From assembly GCA_027452145.1 (NCBI GenBank), contig DAIDHB010000333.1, forward strand, positions 1 through 64,000: a stretch of DNA of 64,000 nucleotides, read 5' to 3'. Made by a program: the position numbers and the translations under genes. Below, piece by piece: positions 17,336-26,344 of the stretch. The stretch comes from Planctomycetales bacterium. Lineage in GTDB: Bacteria; Planctomycetota; Planctomycetia; Isosphaerales; Isosphaeraceae. The notes under the pieces are model-generated. The model made no database searches, had not been told where the DNA came from, and saw nothing but the letters and a program-made list of their open reading frames with translations. The first letter of the stretch is position 1. The number at the start of each line of letters is the position of its first letter.

Positions 17336-19372
17336 TCAGCGAGCTGTACGACCGGACGGCGTGCGAGGCGGGGTGACCGCAGCCGTCGCCTCGCCGTCGG
17401 CCGACGGGCCTGTCGGCCGGTCGAATGGCGACAGCACGGGCTGGACCACGCTGGCGTCGTGGACCAGCAAACCCCGCTTGCCGACGAGGAAGTCGGCATG
17501 ACCGGCCACATCGAGATTGTACACCGGCTGCGACTCCGACGCCTCGACCGACTTCACGTTGACAACCGCCCCCAGCGCGCGGACGCGGTCGCCCGGCTTG
17601 AGGTCGCGGGCGTTGACCCATCCCTTGCCGGCCTTCCAGAACCGGTGGATGCCGGTGGCGACCAGCGTCTCGCCGTCGAGCACGACCTTCACCGTCGCGG
17701 CCATCCGGGTTTGGTGGACCGCCAGCACGGGCTGGAAGTCGATGGAGCCGGTCGTGGTGTCCTGCGACAGCACCCGATCGCCGACGCGGATCGACTCGAT
17801 CGCGCGGGGGCCGTCGATCGTGTGGACGAGCGTCCCGGCGCCGAAGCATTCGAGCGACGCCGACCAGCTCGGCGAGTCGACGAACTCGGTGAACGTCGGC
17901 TTCGTGGTAGTCGACTTCGATTGATAGGCATATCCCTGCTGGTCGGTCCACCAGGCCTTCCACTTCTCCGGCTCGGCGCCCAGGTTCTTGCCGGTCATCG
18001 CGGTGACGATCGGCAGGACGCGGTCGTTGAGCTGGCGGATGTCGGCGTTCATCGCGTCGACGGTGAGGATGTCGTCGGCCAGCCGCTCGCGCAGCACCCG
18101 GATGTCCTGGCGGATCGCCTCGATCTGGCGATCGCGTCGCAGGCTCTCCGGCACATTGGTCGACGCGATCGCCCCCGCCAGCAGGTCGCCGTTGGAGTCG
18201 CGGATCGAGCCGGCGCCCTGGCCGAAAGTCGTCCGCGCCGTGGCCTGCGCGACCTGGCGGAAGAACACGATGTTTGTGTCGAGCGGGGTGCCGTTGCGGG
18301 TCGTGGCCATCGGCGAGAAGGACTCGGCCGGGATCGTGGCCAGGTCCGTTGATCGGAGGCGGTAGACGCGCCGGACGTTGAACGTCTCGCCCTCGACGAG
18401 CAGCTCGCCGGCGGTGCCCGGCTGATCGCCCTTGCGGATCGTGTACGTGAACGGTTTGCGGATCAGGCTGATGAGCCGGTCGGCGACGTCGCGGGGGTCG
18501 CGGCGGATCAGGGTCTCGACCGCGCGGGCGCGGACGGTTCCCTCCGGCAGCAGGATCGCCAGGGTCGCCAGCGCCATCGAGGCGGGCGGTCCGTCGATCT
18601 GGCCGAGCATCCGCACGGCCGCGGCCTGGAGCTTCGGATTGCCCCTGGCGACGAAGATGGACCAGATCATCGGCACCGCGCGGGGATCGTCGACTCCGTC
18701 CATCGCCCGCTCGGTCCGCAGCCGACGCGCGGCGTCCTTCGAGGTCAGGCCCTCGCGCAGCTTCTCCATCCGGGTCTTCCACCGACGATCGGCGAGCCGC
18801 TGGCGGTCGGCCTCGAGTCTCGCCGACGCCGCCTCCTCGGGCCGGACCCATCGCCCCGAGACCCGCCTGTACCCGAGCTGCTTCCAGGCCTTTTCGTTGG
18901 ACGGGTCCAGCCGGACGACGACGTGGTAGTGCGCGACGGCCTGCGCCTTCAGCCCATTCTCCCGGCACCAGGCGGCGAGCTTCATCTGGGCCTCGGGTTG
19001 ATCGGGCGTGCGGGCCCGGCGATCGAGGTACTCATCGACCCGCTTGCGATACTCGGGATCCTCCTGCATCTTCCGGCCGGCCTCGTCGGGGCTGGTCCAT
19101 TTGCCCTTGTAGGCGACGAGTCCCATCAGGCTTCTCGCCAGCGCATTGGACGGGTCGTGGAGCACGGCCAGCGCCAGGTGCTTCATCCGCTCGGCGTCCA
19201 TCCCGTGCTCCTCGCACCAGAGCGCCAGCCGCAGGTGGGCCCCGGCATCCCGCCCGGCCTCGCGGCGCGCCTGCTCGTAAGCAGCGCGGTTCGTTTCAGG
19301 ACCGGCGGGCTTCCCGTCGTCGCCCGGTGCCACTCCCAGCAAGGCGCAACAGATCAAGAGGCTGCCCATCAT
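17336..19372 (-). CDS. TPR/HEAT-repeat exported protein with C-terminal Hint domain
   Basis: 678 residues. Short signal-like start (MMGSLLICCALLGVAPG). Residues 30-175 are TPR-like with repeated LRLALWCEEHGM / MKLAAWCRENGL units, and 190-310 look like HEAT repeats. The last 170 residues form a Hint (hedgehog/intein) module: CFGAGTLVHT with Cys509, IRVGDRVLSQD, TGIHRFW with His576, NARDLKPGDRV, and the terminal VGKRGLLVHD with His638-Asp639. The Cys to Asp span of 131 residues fits a Hint fold. The usual terminal Asn is Asp here, so splicing or cleavage chemistry is uncertain. Only 39 residues follow the module. Intein-type self-processing is inferred, not shown. Confidence 0.8.
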   Translation of the reverse strand: MMGSLLICCALLGVAPGDDGKPAGPETNRAAYEQARREAGRDAGAHLRLALWCEEHGMDAERMKHLALAVLHDPSNALARSLMGLVAYKGKWTSPDEAGRKMQEDPEYRKRVDEYLDRRARTPDQPEAQMKLAAWCRENGLKAQAVAHYHVVVRLDPSNEKAWKQLGYRRVSGRWVRPEEAASARLEADRQRLADRRWKTRMEKLREGLTSKDAARRLRTERAMDGVDDPRAVPMIWSIFVARGNPKLQAAAVRMLGQIDGPPASMALATLAILLPEGTVRARAVETLIRRDPRDVADRLISLIRKPFTYTIRKGDQPGTAGELLVEGETFNVRRVYRLRSTDLATIPAESFSPMATTRNGTPLDTNIVFFRQVAQATARTTFGQGAGSIRDSNGDLLAGAIASTNVPESLRRDRQIEAIRQDIRVLRERLADDILTVDAMNADIRQLNDRVLPIVTAMTGKNLGAEPEKWKAWWTDQQGYAYQSKSTTTKPTFTEFVDSPSWSASLECFGAGTLVHTIDGPRAIESIRVGDRVLSQDTTTGSIDFQPVLAVHQTRMAATVKVVLDGETLVATGIHRFWKAGKGWVNARDLKPGDRVRALGAVVNVKSVEASESQPVYNLDVAGHADFLVGKRGLLVHDASVVQPVLSPFDRPTGPSADGEATAAVTPPRTPSGRTAR

Positions 19373-19825
19373 CTCGCCACCTCCGGAAGATGCCCGCGAA
19401 ATGCAGTCCCGCGGCAGGCGGCCGCGGCATCGGGATATGTGGCACCGGCGACCGCGAATGGGTCTCGGCCGCAGAGTCCTTCGTGGATCTTAAGCACCTC
19501 GTCAAGGGGGCCGCAACCGAAAACCGCCCGTCCTGGCCCGAGCCCCGGTTCGCGTCGCCTCCAGCCTGTTCGGATACCCCGGACGCCTCTTTTGAACGAT
19601 TTCGGGGATAGTCTTGCCAAGCTTTTGGATGGCAATGGGTTAGGGACGGGATCGTATGACATTAGACTGCACGGTGAGATCCGAAGATTCGTAAGGGCGA
19701 TGATCCGTATCGAATCCGGGGCGGTCCGCGGTTACATTCGTCCTGCGGCTCGAATCGCGGGGGAATTCGCTGCGACCGTTCGACGGTGGGAGGGGGACAA
19801 CAGGCGGCACGGGGGCCGAGGGACG
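19373..19825. other. Divergent intergenic region
   Basis: 453 bp between the Hint-protein gene and the CRTAC1 gene. It must carry the promoters for both directions. It includes a relatively A/T-rich stretch at about 19605-19680. No repeat element or RNA gene was recognised, and open frames through it are Arg/Pro-rich and look non-coding. Confidence 0.5.
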
Positions 19826-22800
19826 ATGGTTGGTCGATGGCGGATTCGGCTGATGCTGGCGCTGGGAGCCCTCCCGTTCCTGTGGTTCCTCTGGGCTGGT
19901 GTCCGCGACAGGACAATCCGGGGGGAGGTCGAGCACGCGCGGGCCGAGATGGCCGCAGGCGACGTTGGCGCCGCGCGCGGCCGGTTGGTGACGCTGTCGC
20001 GGGAGCACCCGGGCGCGCTGGGCGGGACGGTGGACTACCTGCTGGCGATCTGCGAGGCCCGGGGGGGCCGTCCCGACGAGGCCCTGGCGCGGTTCGCCCG
20101 GCTGCCCGCCGGGTATGCCTTCACGCCCGAGGGCGCCTGGGCCGAGGCGCGATGCCTGCTCGATCGCGGCCGCATCCGCCGGGCCGAGGAGCGGCTGGAG
20201 CGCTCGCTCCGGGGCGGAGGGGCCGACCTCGAGCCGGTCGTCTCGCTGCTGATTCACGTCTACGAGATTCAGGCCCGGTTCGACGACGTGCGGCAGTTGC
20301 TGCGCCGTCGCGTGCAGGTGGAAACCGGCGAGAGGAAGCTCGTCCGGCTGAGAGAAGTCGAGGACCTTGGGATGGGCCGCCATCCTTACGACAGCCTGCT
20401 CACCGGGCTGGAGCAATACGGCCTTCGCGCGCCCGATGAGGATCGAGTCTGGCTCGGCCGCGCGCGGCTGGCGACCGCCGACGGCCGATGGGATGAGGCG
20501 TACGGCTGGTTGAGGCGATGCGCGGCGTCGAACCCCGATGCGCCGGTCTGGAGGGCCTGGCTCGATTGGGCTCGTGGCGCGGACCGACCGGAGGAGGCGG
20601 CCCGGGCCCTCGACCATCTGCGCGACGGCGACCTCGAGCCCGGCGAGCGTCTCGCCGCGTGCGCCTGGCTGGCCGGCCGGCGCGGCGATCGGAAAGCCTG
20701 CCGCGAGGCGATCGAGCGCTGGCTCCGCGTCGATCCGAACTCGCCGGTGGCGCTCGAGCAGATGGCGGAGCTTTGTCGGGAAGCGGGCGAGACGGCGGCC
20801 GCGGCCGCGTTCCGCCGCCGCAGAGCCGAGGTCGTCCGAGCGATCGCGAGGTATCGGGGCCTTCTCCGGTCGGGCCGGCCGATCGATTCGGATGCCGAGC
20901 GCCTCGAGTTGGCCCGGGCGGCCGAGGCGGCCGGCTCACACTCCGAGGCCCGAGCGATCTATGGTGTGATCCTCCAGTCCGATCCCGCCAGCCGGCCGGC
21001 CCGCGAGGGCTGCGAGCGGCTGCACCGCGCCGATGCCGAGCTTGTCATGGCCGCCGCGGCCCTTCACGACCGACTGAGATCGGCGGGCGGATTTGCCCCC
21101 TCCGCGACGACCGCCTGCGCCGCGTCAGAGCCGGCGATCGTCCCCACTTTCGTCGACGACGCCGAATCGACCGGCCTGCACTTCACCTACGAGAACGGCG
21201 CCACGCCGATGCGACAGCTCCCGGAGGTCTCCGGCGGCGGCGTGGCGACCCTCGACTACGACGGCGACGGCTGGTTCGATGTGTACTGCGTCCAGGGCGG
21301 GGCCTTCCCGCCGCGGGTCGATCGCCTGCCGCCCGGCGATCGCCTGTTCCGCAACGCGGGCGGCGGCCGGTTTGTGGATGCCACCGAGTCGTCCGGGATC
21401 GCTGCGATGCCCCGCGGCTACGGCCACGGCGTGACGGTCGGCGACTACGACGGCGACGGCGATCCCGACCTTTTCATCACTCGGTGGAGAGGCTATGCCC
21501 TCTATCGCAACAATGGCGACGGGACATTCTGCGACTCGACCGTGGCGGCCGGCCTCGGCGGCGATCGCGGGTGGCCGACGTCCGCGGCGATGGCCGACCT
21601 GGACGGCGACGGAGACCTCGACCTCTACGTCGCCCACTACGTCGCCTGGGATGCCGAGCATCCCCACCTCCGCAACGACCCCAAGACCGGCGCCTACATC
21701 ACGTGCGACCCCCGCGAGGCCGGGTCGGAACCGGATCGGCTCTATCGCAACGACGGCGGCCGCTTCGTCGACGTCACGGCCGAGGCGGGCATCGTGGACC
21801 CGGACGGCCGCGGGCTGGGCGTGGTCGCCGCCGATCTTGACGGCGATGGGCGCCTCGACCTCTTCGTGGCCAATGACCTGTCGGCCAACTACCTGTTCCG
21901 CAACCTCGGCGGGATGCGGTTCGAGGAGGTCGGGCACCTCGCCGGGGTGGCGAGCGCCGCCGACGGCGGCTACAAGGCCGGCAGGGGCATCGCGGCGGGC
22001 GACCTCGACGGCGACGGCCGGATCGACCTGGCAGTCACCAACTTCTTCGGTGAGTCGACGACCTTCTACCGCAACCTCGGCGACGGGCTGTTCGCGGACC
22101 AGACCCTTGCCGTTGGCCTCGCAGGGCCCTCCCGGGAGCTGCTGGGTTTCGGCATCGCCTTCCTTGACGCCAACGACGACGGCTGGCTCGACCTGGCGTC
22201 GGCCAACGGCCACGTCAATGACCTCCGGCCTGGTTATCGGTATCAGATGCCGGCCCAACTGCTGATCGGCGGGCCCGGCGGGCGGCTGACCGATGTCTCG
22301 ACACGGGCCGGCGCGCCGTGGCGGGTCCCGCGGATGGGGCGGGGACTGGCCGTCGGCGACCTCGACAACGACGGGCGTCTCGACGTGCTCATCCAGGCGC
22401 ACAACCAGCCCCTGGCCTATCTGCACAACCGGACCGGAGGTCATCGGTCCCTCACCCTCCTGCTGGAAGGCCGCAGCCCCAATCGCGATGCGATCGGCGC
22501 GAGGGTCGCGGTGGTCGCCGGCGGCCGAAGACGCGTCGCGTGGCGCTGCGGCGGCGGGAGCTTCCAGTCGGCGTCCGACCCGCGGATCCACATCGGACTC
22601 GGCCGCGCCGAGCGGATCGAGTCCCTGGAGATTACCTGGCCGTCGGGCCGGTTGGATCGGTTCCTGAACCTGGGTGCCGGAGCCGCCTATCGGGTCCGCG
22701 AGGGCGCGGCCGCCGCCGAGCCACTGCGACGGTGCTTCGCCGATAGTTCCGCTGGACAAGGGATGTCGTCCTCGTCGATAATCGACCACGAGGATGGGAC

Positions 22801-22834
22801 TCGAACTCGGCCCGGCGGCTCGGTCGGGCGATGA
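19826..22834 (+). CDS. CRTAC1-like protein: TPR + FG-GAP/VCBS propeller + ASPIC/UnbV
   Basis: 1002 residues. The start at 19826 follows GAGGGA and opens with a signal anchor (LMLALGALPFLWFLWAGV). TPR-like helices run from about 35 to 400. From about 437 comes a seven-bladed-type propeller with repeated calcium-binding loops such as DYDGDGDPD, DLDGDGDLD, DLDGDGRLD, DLDGDGRID and DLDNDGRLD. The C-terminal 100 residues match the ASPIC/UnbV domain (GARVAVVAGGRRRVAW, ESLEITWPSGRLDRF). The protein is exported and probably membrane-anchored. Its role is not known; the family is abundant in planctomycetes. The frame is open well upstream of 19826 but that part looks like antisense of the neighbouring gene. 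Confidence 0.88.
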   Translation: MVGRWRIRLMLALGALPFLWFLWAGVRDRTIRGEVEHARAEMAAGDVGAARGRLVTLSREHPGALGGTVDYLLAICEARGGRPDEALARFARLPAGYAFTPEGAWAEARCLLDRGRIRRAEERLERSLRGGGADLEPVVSLLIHVYEIQARFDDVRQLLRRRVQVETGERKLVRLREVEDLGMGRHPYDSLLTGLEQYGLRAPDEDRVWLGRARLATADGRWDEAYGWLRRCAASNPDAPVWRAWLDWARGADRPEEAARALDHLRDGDLEPGERLAACAWLAGRRGDRKACREAIERWLRVDPNSPVALEQMAELCREAGETAAAAAFRRRRAEVVRAIARYRGLLRSGRPIDSDAERLELARAAEAAGSHSEARAIYGVILQSDPASRPAREGCERLHRADAELVMAAAALHDRLRSAGGFAPSATTACAASEPAIVPTFVDDAESTGLHFTYENGATPMRQLPEVSGGGVATLDYDGDGWFDVYCVQGGAFPPRVDRLPPGDRLFRNAGGGRFVDATESSGIAAMPRGYGHGVTVGDYDGDGDPDLFITRWRGYALYRNNGDGTFCDSTVAAGLGGDRGWPTSAAMADLDGDGDLDLYVAHYVAWDAEHPHLRNDPKTGAYITCDPREAGSEPDRLYRNDGGRFVDVTAEAGIVDPDGRGLGVVAADLDGDGRLDLFVANDLSANYLFRNLGGMRFEEVGHLAGVASAADGGYKAGRGIAAGDLDGDGRIDLAVTNFFGESTTFYRNLGDGLFADQTLAVGLAGPSRELLGFGIAFLDANDDGWLDLASANGHVNDLRPGYRYQMPAQLLIGGPGGRLTDVSTRAGAPWRVPRMGRGLAVGDLDNDGRLDVLIQAHNQPLAYLHNRTGGHRSLTLLLEGRSPNRDAIGARVAVVAGGRRRVAWRCGGGSFQSASDPRIHIGLGRAERIESLEITWPSGRLDRFLNLGAGAAYRVREGAAAAEPLRRCFADSSAGQGMSSSSIIDHEDGTRTRPGGSVGR

Positions 22835-22971
22835 CGTATCGCAGTCGTGCCCATCGCCATCGCAGTCTGTCTCCATCGGGATACCGCGGCGATCCAGCTT
22901 CGGCCCCGTTCGCGGCAAACGAGACCGGGCCATCCCCTTCAGGCCCCCGCTTCCTCAGCAGAGATTTCGAT

Positions 22972-23916
22972 ATGCTCCTGTTCGGGATTTACGTCCTCTC
23001 GGAAGATCCCCTGGTTATCTCGTTGCCGGACATCGGCGTGCCGATTTACTCGCCCTTGATACCGGAGCGGCTCCGCCCGCATTACCTCGTGTTCCCGACA
23101 TGGACCAAGGAACCATTCCCCGAGGTGCTAAAGGCCGCGTGGCAGATGCGGAAAGTGCGGAAGAGCCATATGACCTGGATGTGCTCGACTCCCAAGGAGG
23201 CCCGGCGCCTGTCGCTCGTCGGATTTCGGACGGTCTGGTGCCACCAGAATCTCTATTGCAACGATTCCATATACAAAATCCTGCCGTGCGAGAAGAAGTA
23301 CGACGCCGTCTATACTGCGGTCATCGAGCCCTACAAGCGGCCCCAACTCGCAGCGAAGATCCGATCGTTGCGCTTCGTCACCCGGACGCCCGAGGCCCGC
23401 GGCAAGCTGGATGCGCTCGGCCTCTCTCATGCCGATTGCAACCAGAAAGCCCTTGGCCAGAAGGGAGTCTGCGAGGCGATCAATGAGGGCCGTTGCGGAC
23501 TCGCACTATCGGCGGTCGAGGGCGGGATGCTCGCGTTCACGGAGTATCTGCTTTGTGGACTCCCTGTGGTCAGCACGCCATCCATCGGCGGCCGTCACGT
23601 CTTCATGGACGAGGTAAACACTCGTATCGTGCGTCCGGACGCCGATGAGGTCGCCGAGGCCGTCCGCCGTTTCGTGGAGGAGCCGGTCGATCCTCGGGCC
23701 CTGCGAACTGGGGTGATCCGGCGCTTGCGGGAGTTCCGCACGACACTCGCCGACACGGTCGCGGCGATCTCCGGCGAGCGGCCCTTCGATCCCGAGACCG
23801 CCGACGGGAGCTGGTTCATGAGCCGGTTCGTCCCGAGATGGTCGATCCAGGAACTGATGAGTAGTCACTCGGGCTCGCGATTCGAGCGGTCGGACCTGGT
23901 GGGTCATTCCGTCTGA
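22972..23916 (+). CDS. GT4-like glycosyltransferase
   Basis: 314 residues from ATG 22972; the frame is open from 22831, overlapping the CRTAC1 stop, but the extra residues are low-complexity. The C-terminal half carries the donor-binding pattern of GT-B enzymes: VEGGMLAFTEYLLCGLPVVSTPSIGG, then NTRIVRPDADEVAEAV. The middle KYDAVYTAVIEPYKRPQLA resembles the start of the second Rossmann domain. It would transfer an activated sugar at the cytoplasmic face. Base composition is lower in GC than its neighbours, with codons such as ATA and TTG, hinting at later acquisition. No other cell-envelope genes are next to it. Confidence 0.75.
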   Translation: MLLFGIYVLSEDPLVISLPDIGVPIYSPLIPERLRPHYLVFPTWTKEPFPEVLKAAWQMRKVRKSHMTWMCSTPKEARRLSLVGFRTVWCHQNLYCNDSIYKILPCEKKYDAVYTAVIEPYKRPQLAAKIRSLRFVTRTPEARGKLDALGLSHADCNQKALGQKGVCEAINEGRCGLALSAVEGGMLAFTEYLLCGLPVVSTPSIGGRHVFMDEVNTRIVRPDADEVAEAVRRFVEEPVDPRALRTGVIRRLREFRTTLADTVAAISGERPFDPETADGSWFMSRFVPRWSIQELMSSHSGSRFERSDLVGHSV

Positions 23917-24334
23917 TACACGATCCCGCTAATGCGGTCTGGTTCCTGAGTGGGCGAGGCTCCGTCCGAACCCCGCCCCGCGGCTCGGACGAAACCTCGC
24001 CCTCCCGAACCGACCGGAAACCGTCAGCGGGTCCGAGAGTGAGAGCTTATCCCGGACTGGCGGTTGGATGGTGTCCGGTGGTCAATGCCCATCGGTCGAG
24101 GCCGGGATCGGTGGGCAATGCCCGCCCTGCATGGCAGCCTCGGAGCCTTCCGGGACAGATTCAGAGTCGCACGGGTGAACTGCGCCGAGTTCGCTGGGCG
24201 TGGGGCCGCCGGCTGGGAGGGCCCCGCGTAAAGCGGGACCGGACATCCCGCGACGCGGCCGCGTCTCCCTGCTCGCAGCGCTCCCAGGGCGCAAACCGCG
24301 ACACCGGCCAGGGATCGAATCCGGCCGCCGGACG
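23917..24334. other. Intergenic region between converging genes, with repeats
   Basis: 418 bp. Contains a copy of the GGGAGGGCGAG palindromic element (23950-24006). It also holds a short hairpin near 24109-24125 (GGTGGGCAATGCCCGCC). No gene is supported. Confidence 0.55.
23950..24006. repeat. GGGAGGGCGAG palindromic repeat, copy 2 (divergent)
   Basis: Arms GTGGGCGAGGCTCCGTCCGA and TCGGACGAAACCTCGCCCTC face each other across a short spacer. The sequence is more divergent than the copies at 9344 and 40999. It sits between two converging genes. Confidence 0.65.
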
Positions 24335-25393
24335 TCACCATGGACAATGCCGGCAGCCGTTGCCACAGCAGTACCCGCGCTCCCTGAGGAAACCGGCGGT
24401 GAACACGGTGTAGCCGGTGTCGGGGTCGACATAAGTCGGTCGGTGACGCTCGCAGGCGACGGCGTGCCGCTGTCGAGCCGCCTCACTCACCTTGTGACGC
24501 GCGTAGCTCGTCCATGCCTTGCCGCGCTGGCCGGCCGGATAGCCGTGCAGGATCTCAGCCAGGATCTCCACCGTCTCGACGATTGTCGTCCCCGAGCGGT
24601 TGAAATAGCGATTGCCGTCGGCCAGGACGACCTTGCCCTCCGTCACCGCGCGCAGCTCGTCCCAGCCCGGCAGCGCCTCCAGTGTCGCCACCTCTCGCCG
24701 GGTGCGCGCCAGGTCGAATCCGCAGGGCGCGACGATCAGCCACTCGGGGGCGACGTCGCGCACTCGTTGCCAGTCGATCGCGGAGGAGTGCATCCCCGGT
24801 TCGCCGAGCGATAACTGTCCGCCCGCCGCTTCGACCAGCTCAGGCCCCCAGTTACCCATCGCGAAGATCGGGTCGGTCCACTCGAGCATGACGATGCTGG
24901 GCCGTCGGCGGTGCGCGACTGCCTGACGAACGGTATCGATCCGGCGTCCGATGGAGTCGACCAGACCGTCGGCTTCTCGATCGAGCCCCAGCGCGCCGCC
25001 GATGGCCCGGATGCCTTCGTAGATGCCGCCGATGCTCCCGGCGCGCAGGGCGACCACCTGCCCGGCCCGGACGCAGCCCGCCCGCTCGACATCGGCCGGA
25101 GTGACGGCACAGACCTCGCAATGCTCCTGGGAGATCAGCAGGTCGGGTGCCAGCGAATCGATGAGCGCGGTGTCGACGTGGTAGAGCGGCTCGCCGGCTT
25201 TCAGGCGGCGGCGGACCTCGGCGTCGATCCGTCCGCTCGGCATGTTCACGTCGAAGGCCGGGGCGGTGCAGGCCGGCAGCGCGGCGACCCACGGCGGGTT
25301 GTCGCATTCATGAGACCGGCCGACCAGCCGGTCGCCGGCCCCGAGCGCACAGACGATCTCGGTGCCGCTGGCCAGGAGCGAGACGATCCGCAT
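24335..25393 (-). CDS. BtuF-like cobalamin-binding protein fused to DUF5522
   Basis: 352 residues. The start at 25393 has a strong GGAGGA ribosome-binding sequence 4 bases upstream. Residues 1-300 form a periplasmic-binding-type fold of the BtuF/FepB class: RIVSLLASGTEIVCALGAGDRLVGRSHECDNP, then LIDSLAPDLLISQEHCEVC, and a C-terminal lobe with GKVVLADGNRYFN. No signal peptide is seen, which is odd for a periplasmic carrier. The last 45 residues (DPDTGYTVFTAGFLRERGYC and CCGNGCRHCPW) match DUF5522, a short Cys-rich module normally encoded alone; its Cys/His cluster could bind metal. Third gene downstream of a cobalamin riboswitch, so a B12 role is likely. Confidence 0.85.
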   Translation of the reverse strand: MRIVSLLASGTEIVCALGAGDRLVGRSHECDNPPWVAALPACTAPAFDVNMPSGRIDAEVRRRLKAGEPLYHVDTALIDSLAPDLLISQEHCEVCAVTPADVERAGCVRAGQVVALRAGSIGGIYEGIRAIGGALGLDREADGLVDSIGRRIDTVRQAVAHRRRPSIVMLEWTDPIFAMGNWGPELVEAAGGQLSLGEPGMHSSAIDWQRVRDVAPEWLIVAPCGFDLARTRREVATLEALPGWDELRAVTEGKVVLADGNRYFNRSGTTIVETVEILAEILHGYPAGQRGKAWTSYARHKVSEAARQRHAVACERHRPTYVDPDTGYTVFTAGFLRERGYCCGNGCRHCPW

Positions 25394-25733
25394 GGGTCCT
25401 CCGGACGTGGCTTGACGGCAATCTGTTCGATGATTCCGGCGCCGCGGGACGATTGCTTTGGAGATTCGCCTTGTTTTTTCGAAGGGTGAGCGGGGACCCT
25501 CAAAGATCCCCCTTGTTTTTTCGAAGAGTATTGACGATTCCCACTTCTGCGCGCGGAGATCTTCGAAGGCGCCCCCCGAAAATCGAAGATGCCCCCGTCT
25601 GCGCGCGGGCATCTTCGAAGCTGCTGCGTGGCCGGCATCAGATCGGATTCCTTCACTCAGGTGGTCCGCGGGCGTCCGATGGTATTCATCGCCCCGACGG
25701 AACCCGGCCGCTCAACGCTGGACCGCCCCGGCT
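25394..25733. other. Intergenic region with TTCGAAG repeats and hairpin
   Basis: 340 bp between the DUF6580 and BtuF-like genes. It contains an exact 16-bp direct repeat CCTTGTTTTTTCGAAG at 25469-25484 and 25511-25526, and a second direct pair around CTGCGCGCGG at 25547 and 25599. A perfect 12-bp stem TCGAAGATGCCC / GGGCATCTTCGA occupies 25583-25594 and 25608-25619. This length and structure suggest a second promoter or processing site for the BtuF-like gene. It is not a second B12 riboswitch: no B12 box was found. Confidence 0.7.
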
Positions 25734-26285
25734 TCAGGCGGGGACGGCGGCGGTCCGCTCGCGCATCCAGGTCACCCGGCTCTCGAGCAGCGCCAGCCCG
25801 CCGAACAGGACGGCGCTGTAGGCGAGGTCGCCGATGAGCGTGTAGCCGAAGAACGGGATTCCGTCGGCATAGGTCTGCATCAAGCTGGTCGTTGAGTGGG
25901 TGCCGGGGTGGCCGCCGACCCAGACGGCGAAGTTCGTAACCAGGAAGAAGAACACGGCGCCCGCCAGAGCCCCGCCGCCGACCTGCCAGGCCGACCGGCG
26001 ATCAGAGACCCAGCGCCCTATGGCGGAATACGCCAGGATGCACCCGTAGACAACCGGCTGGATTGTCACAAGCGTCCACATCCCATAGACCGTCAAGCCC
26101 AGCACCACGTCGCTGAGTAGCATCGCCGCCAGCGGGAGCAGGAAAGCCAGCCTCCGATCGGCGAGGCACGCTCCGCCAAAAAGCGCCATGGCGCCGATGG
26201 GGGTCAGGTTCGGGTAGTGGGGAATCAGCCGGGCCATCGCCGCCGTCAGGACCACTCCCGCCAGCACAATCGTTCGTTTGCTCAT
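25734..26285 (-). CDS. DUF6580 family integral membrane protein, putative vitamin transporter subunit
   Basis: 183 residues with about five hydrophobic segments. The opening TIVLAGVVLTAAMARLIPHYPNLTPIGAMALFGGA and the LLPLAAMLLSDVVLGL segment are typical of DUF6580, whose fold resembles ECF-transporter S components. The end (IPFFGYTLIGDLAYSAVLFG) is also family-like. Starts at 26285, 59 bp after the DUF71 gene. Its place under a cobalamin riboswitch suggests uptake of cobalamin or a precursor. No ECF energising genes are in the window. Confidence 0.8.
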   Translation of the reverse strand: MSKRTIVLAGVVLTAAMARLIPHYPNLTPIGAMALFGGACLADRRLAFLLPLAAMLLSDVVLGLTVYGMWTLVTIQPVVYGCILAYSAIGRWVSDRRSAWQVGGGALAGAVFFFLVTNFAVWVGGHPGTHSTTSLMQTYADGIPFFGYTLIGDLAYSAVLFGGLALLESRVTWMRERTAAVPA

Positions 26286-26344
26286 TCCAGGATCGCCTTT
26301 CCACCGTTCATCAATAAAGAGAGGCCGGGTCGACCGGCCGGGAT

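Noticed and set aside
25394-25733. A second cobalamin riboswitch before the BtuF-like gene
   Set aside because: No B12 box or GGTGAGAGTCC core was found in the 340 bp.
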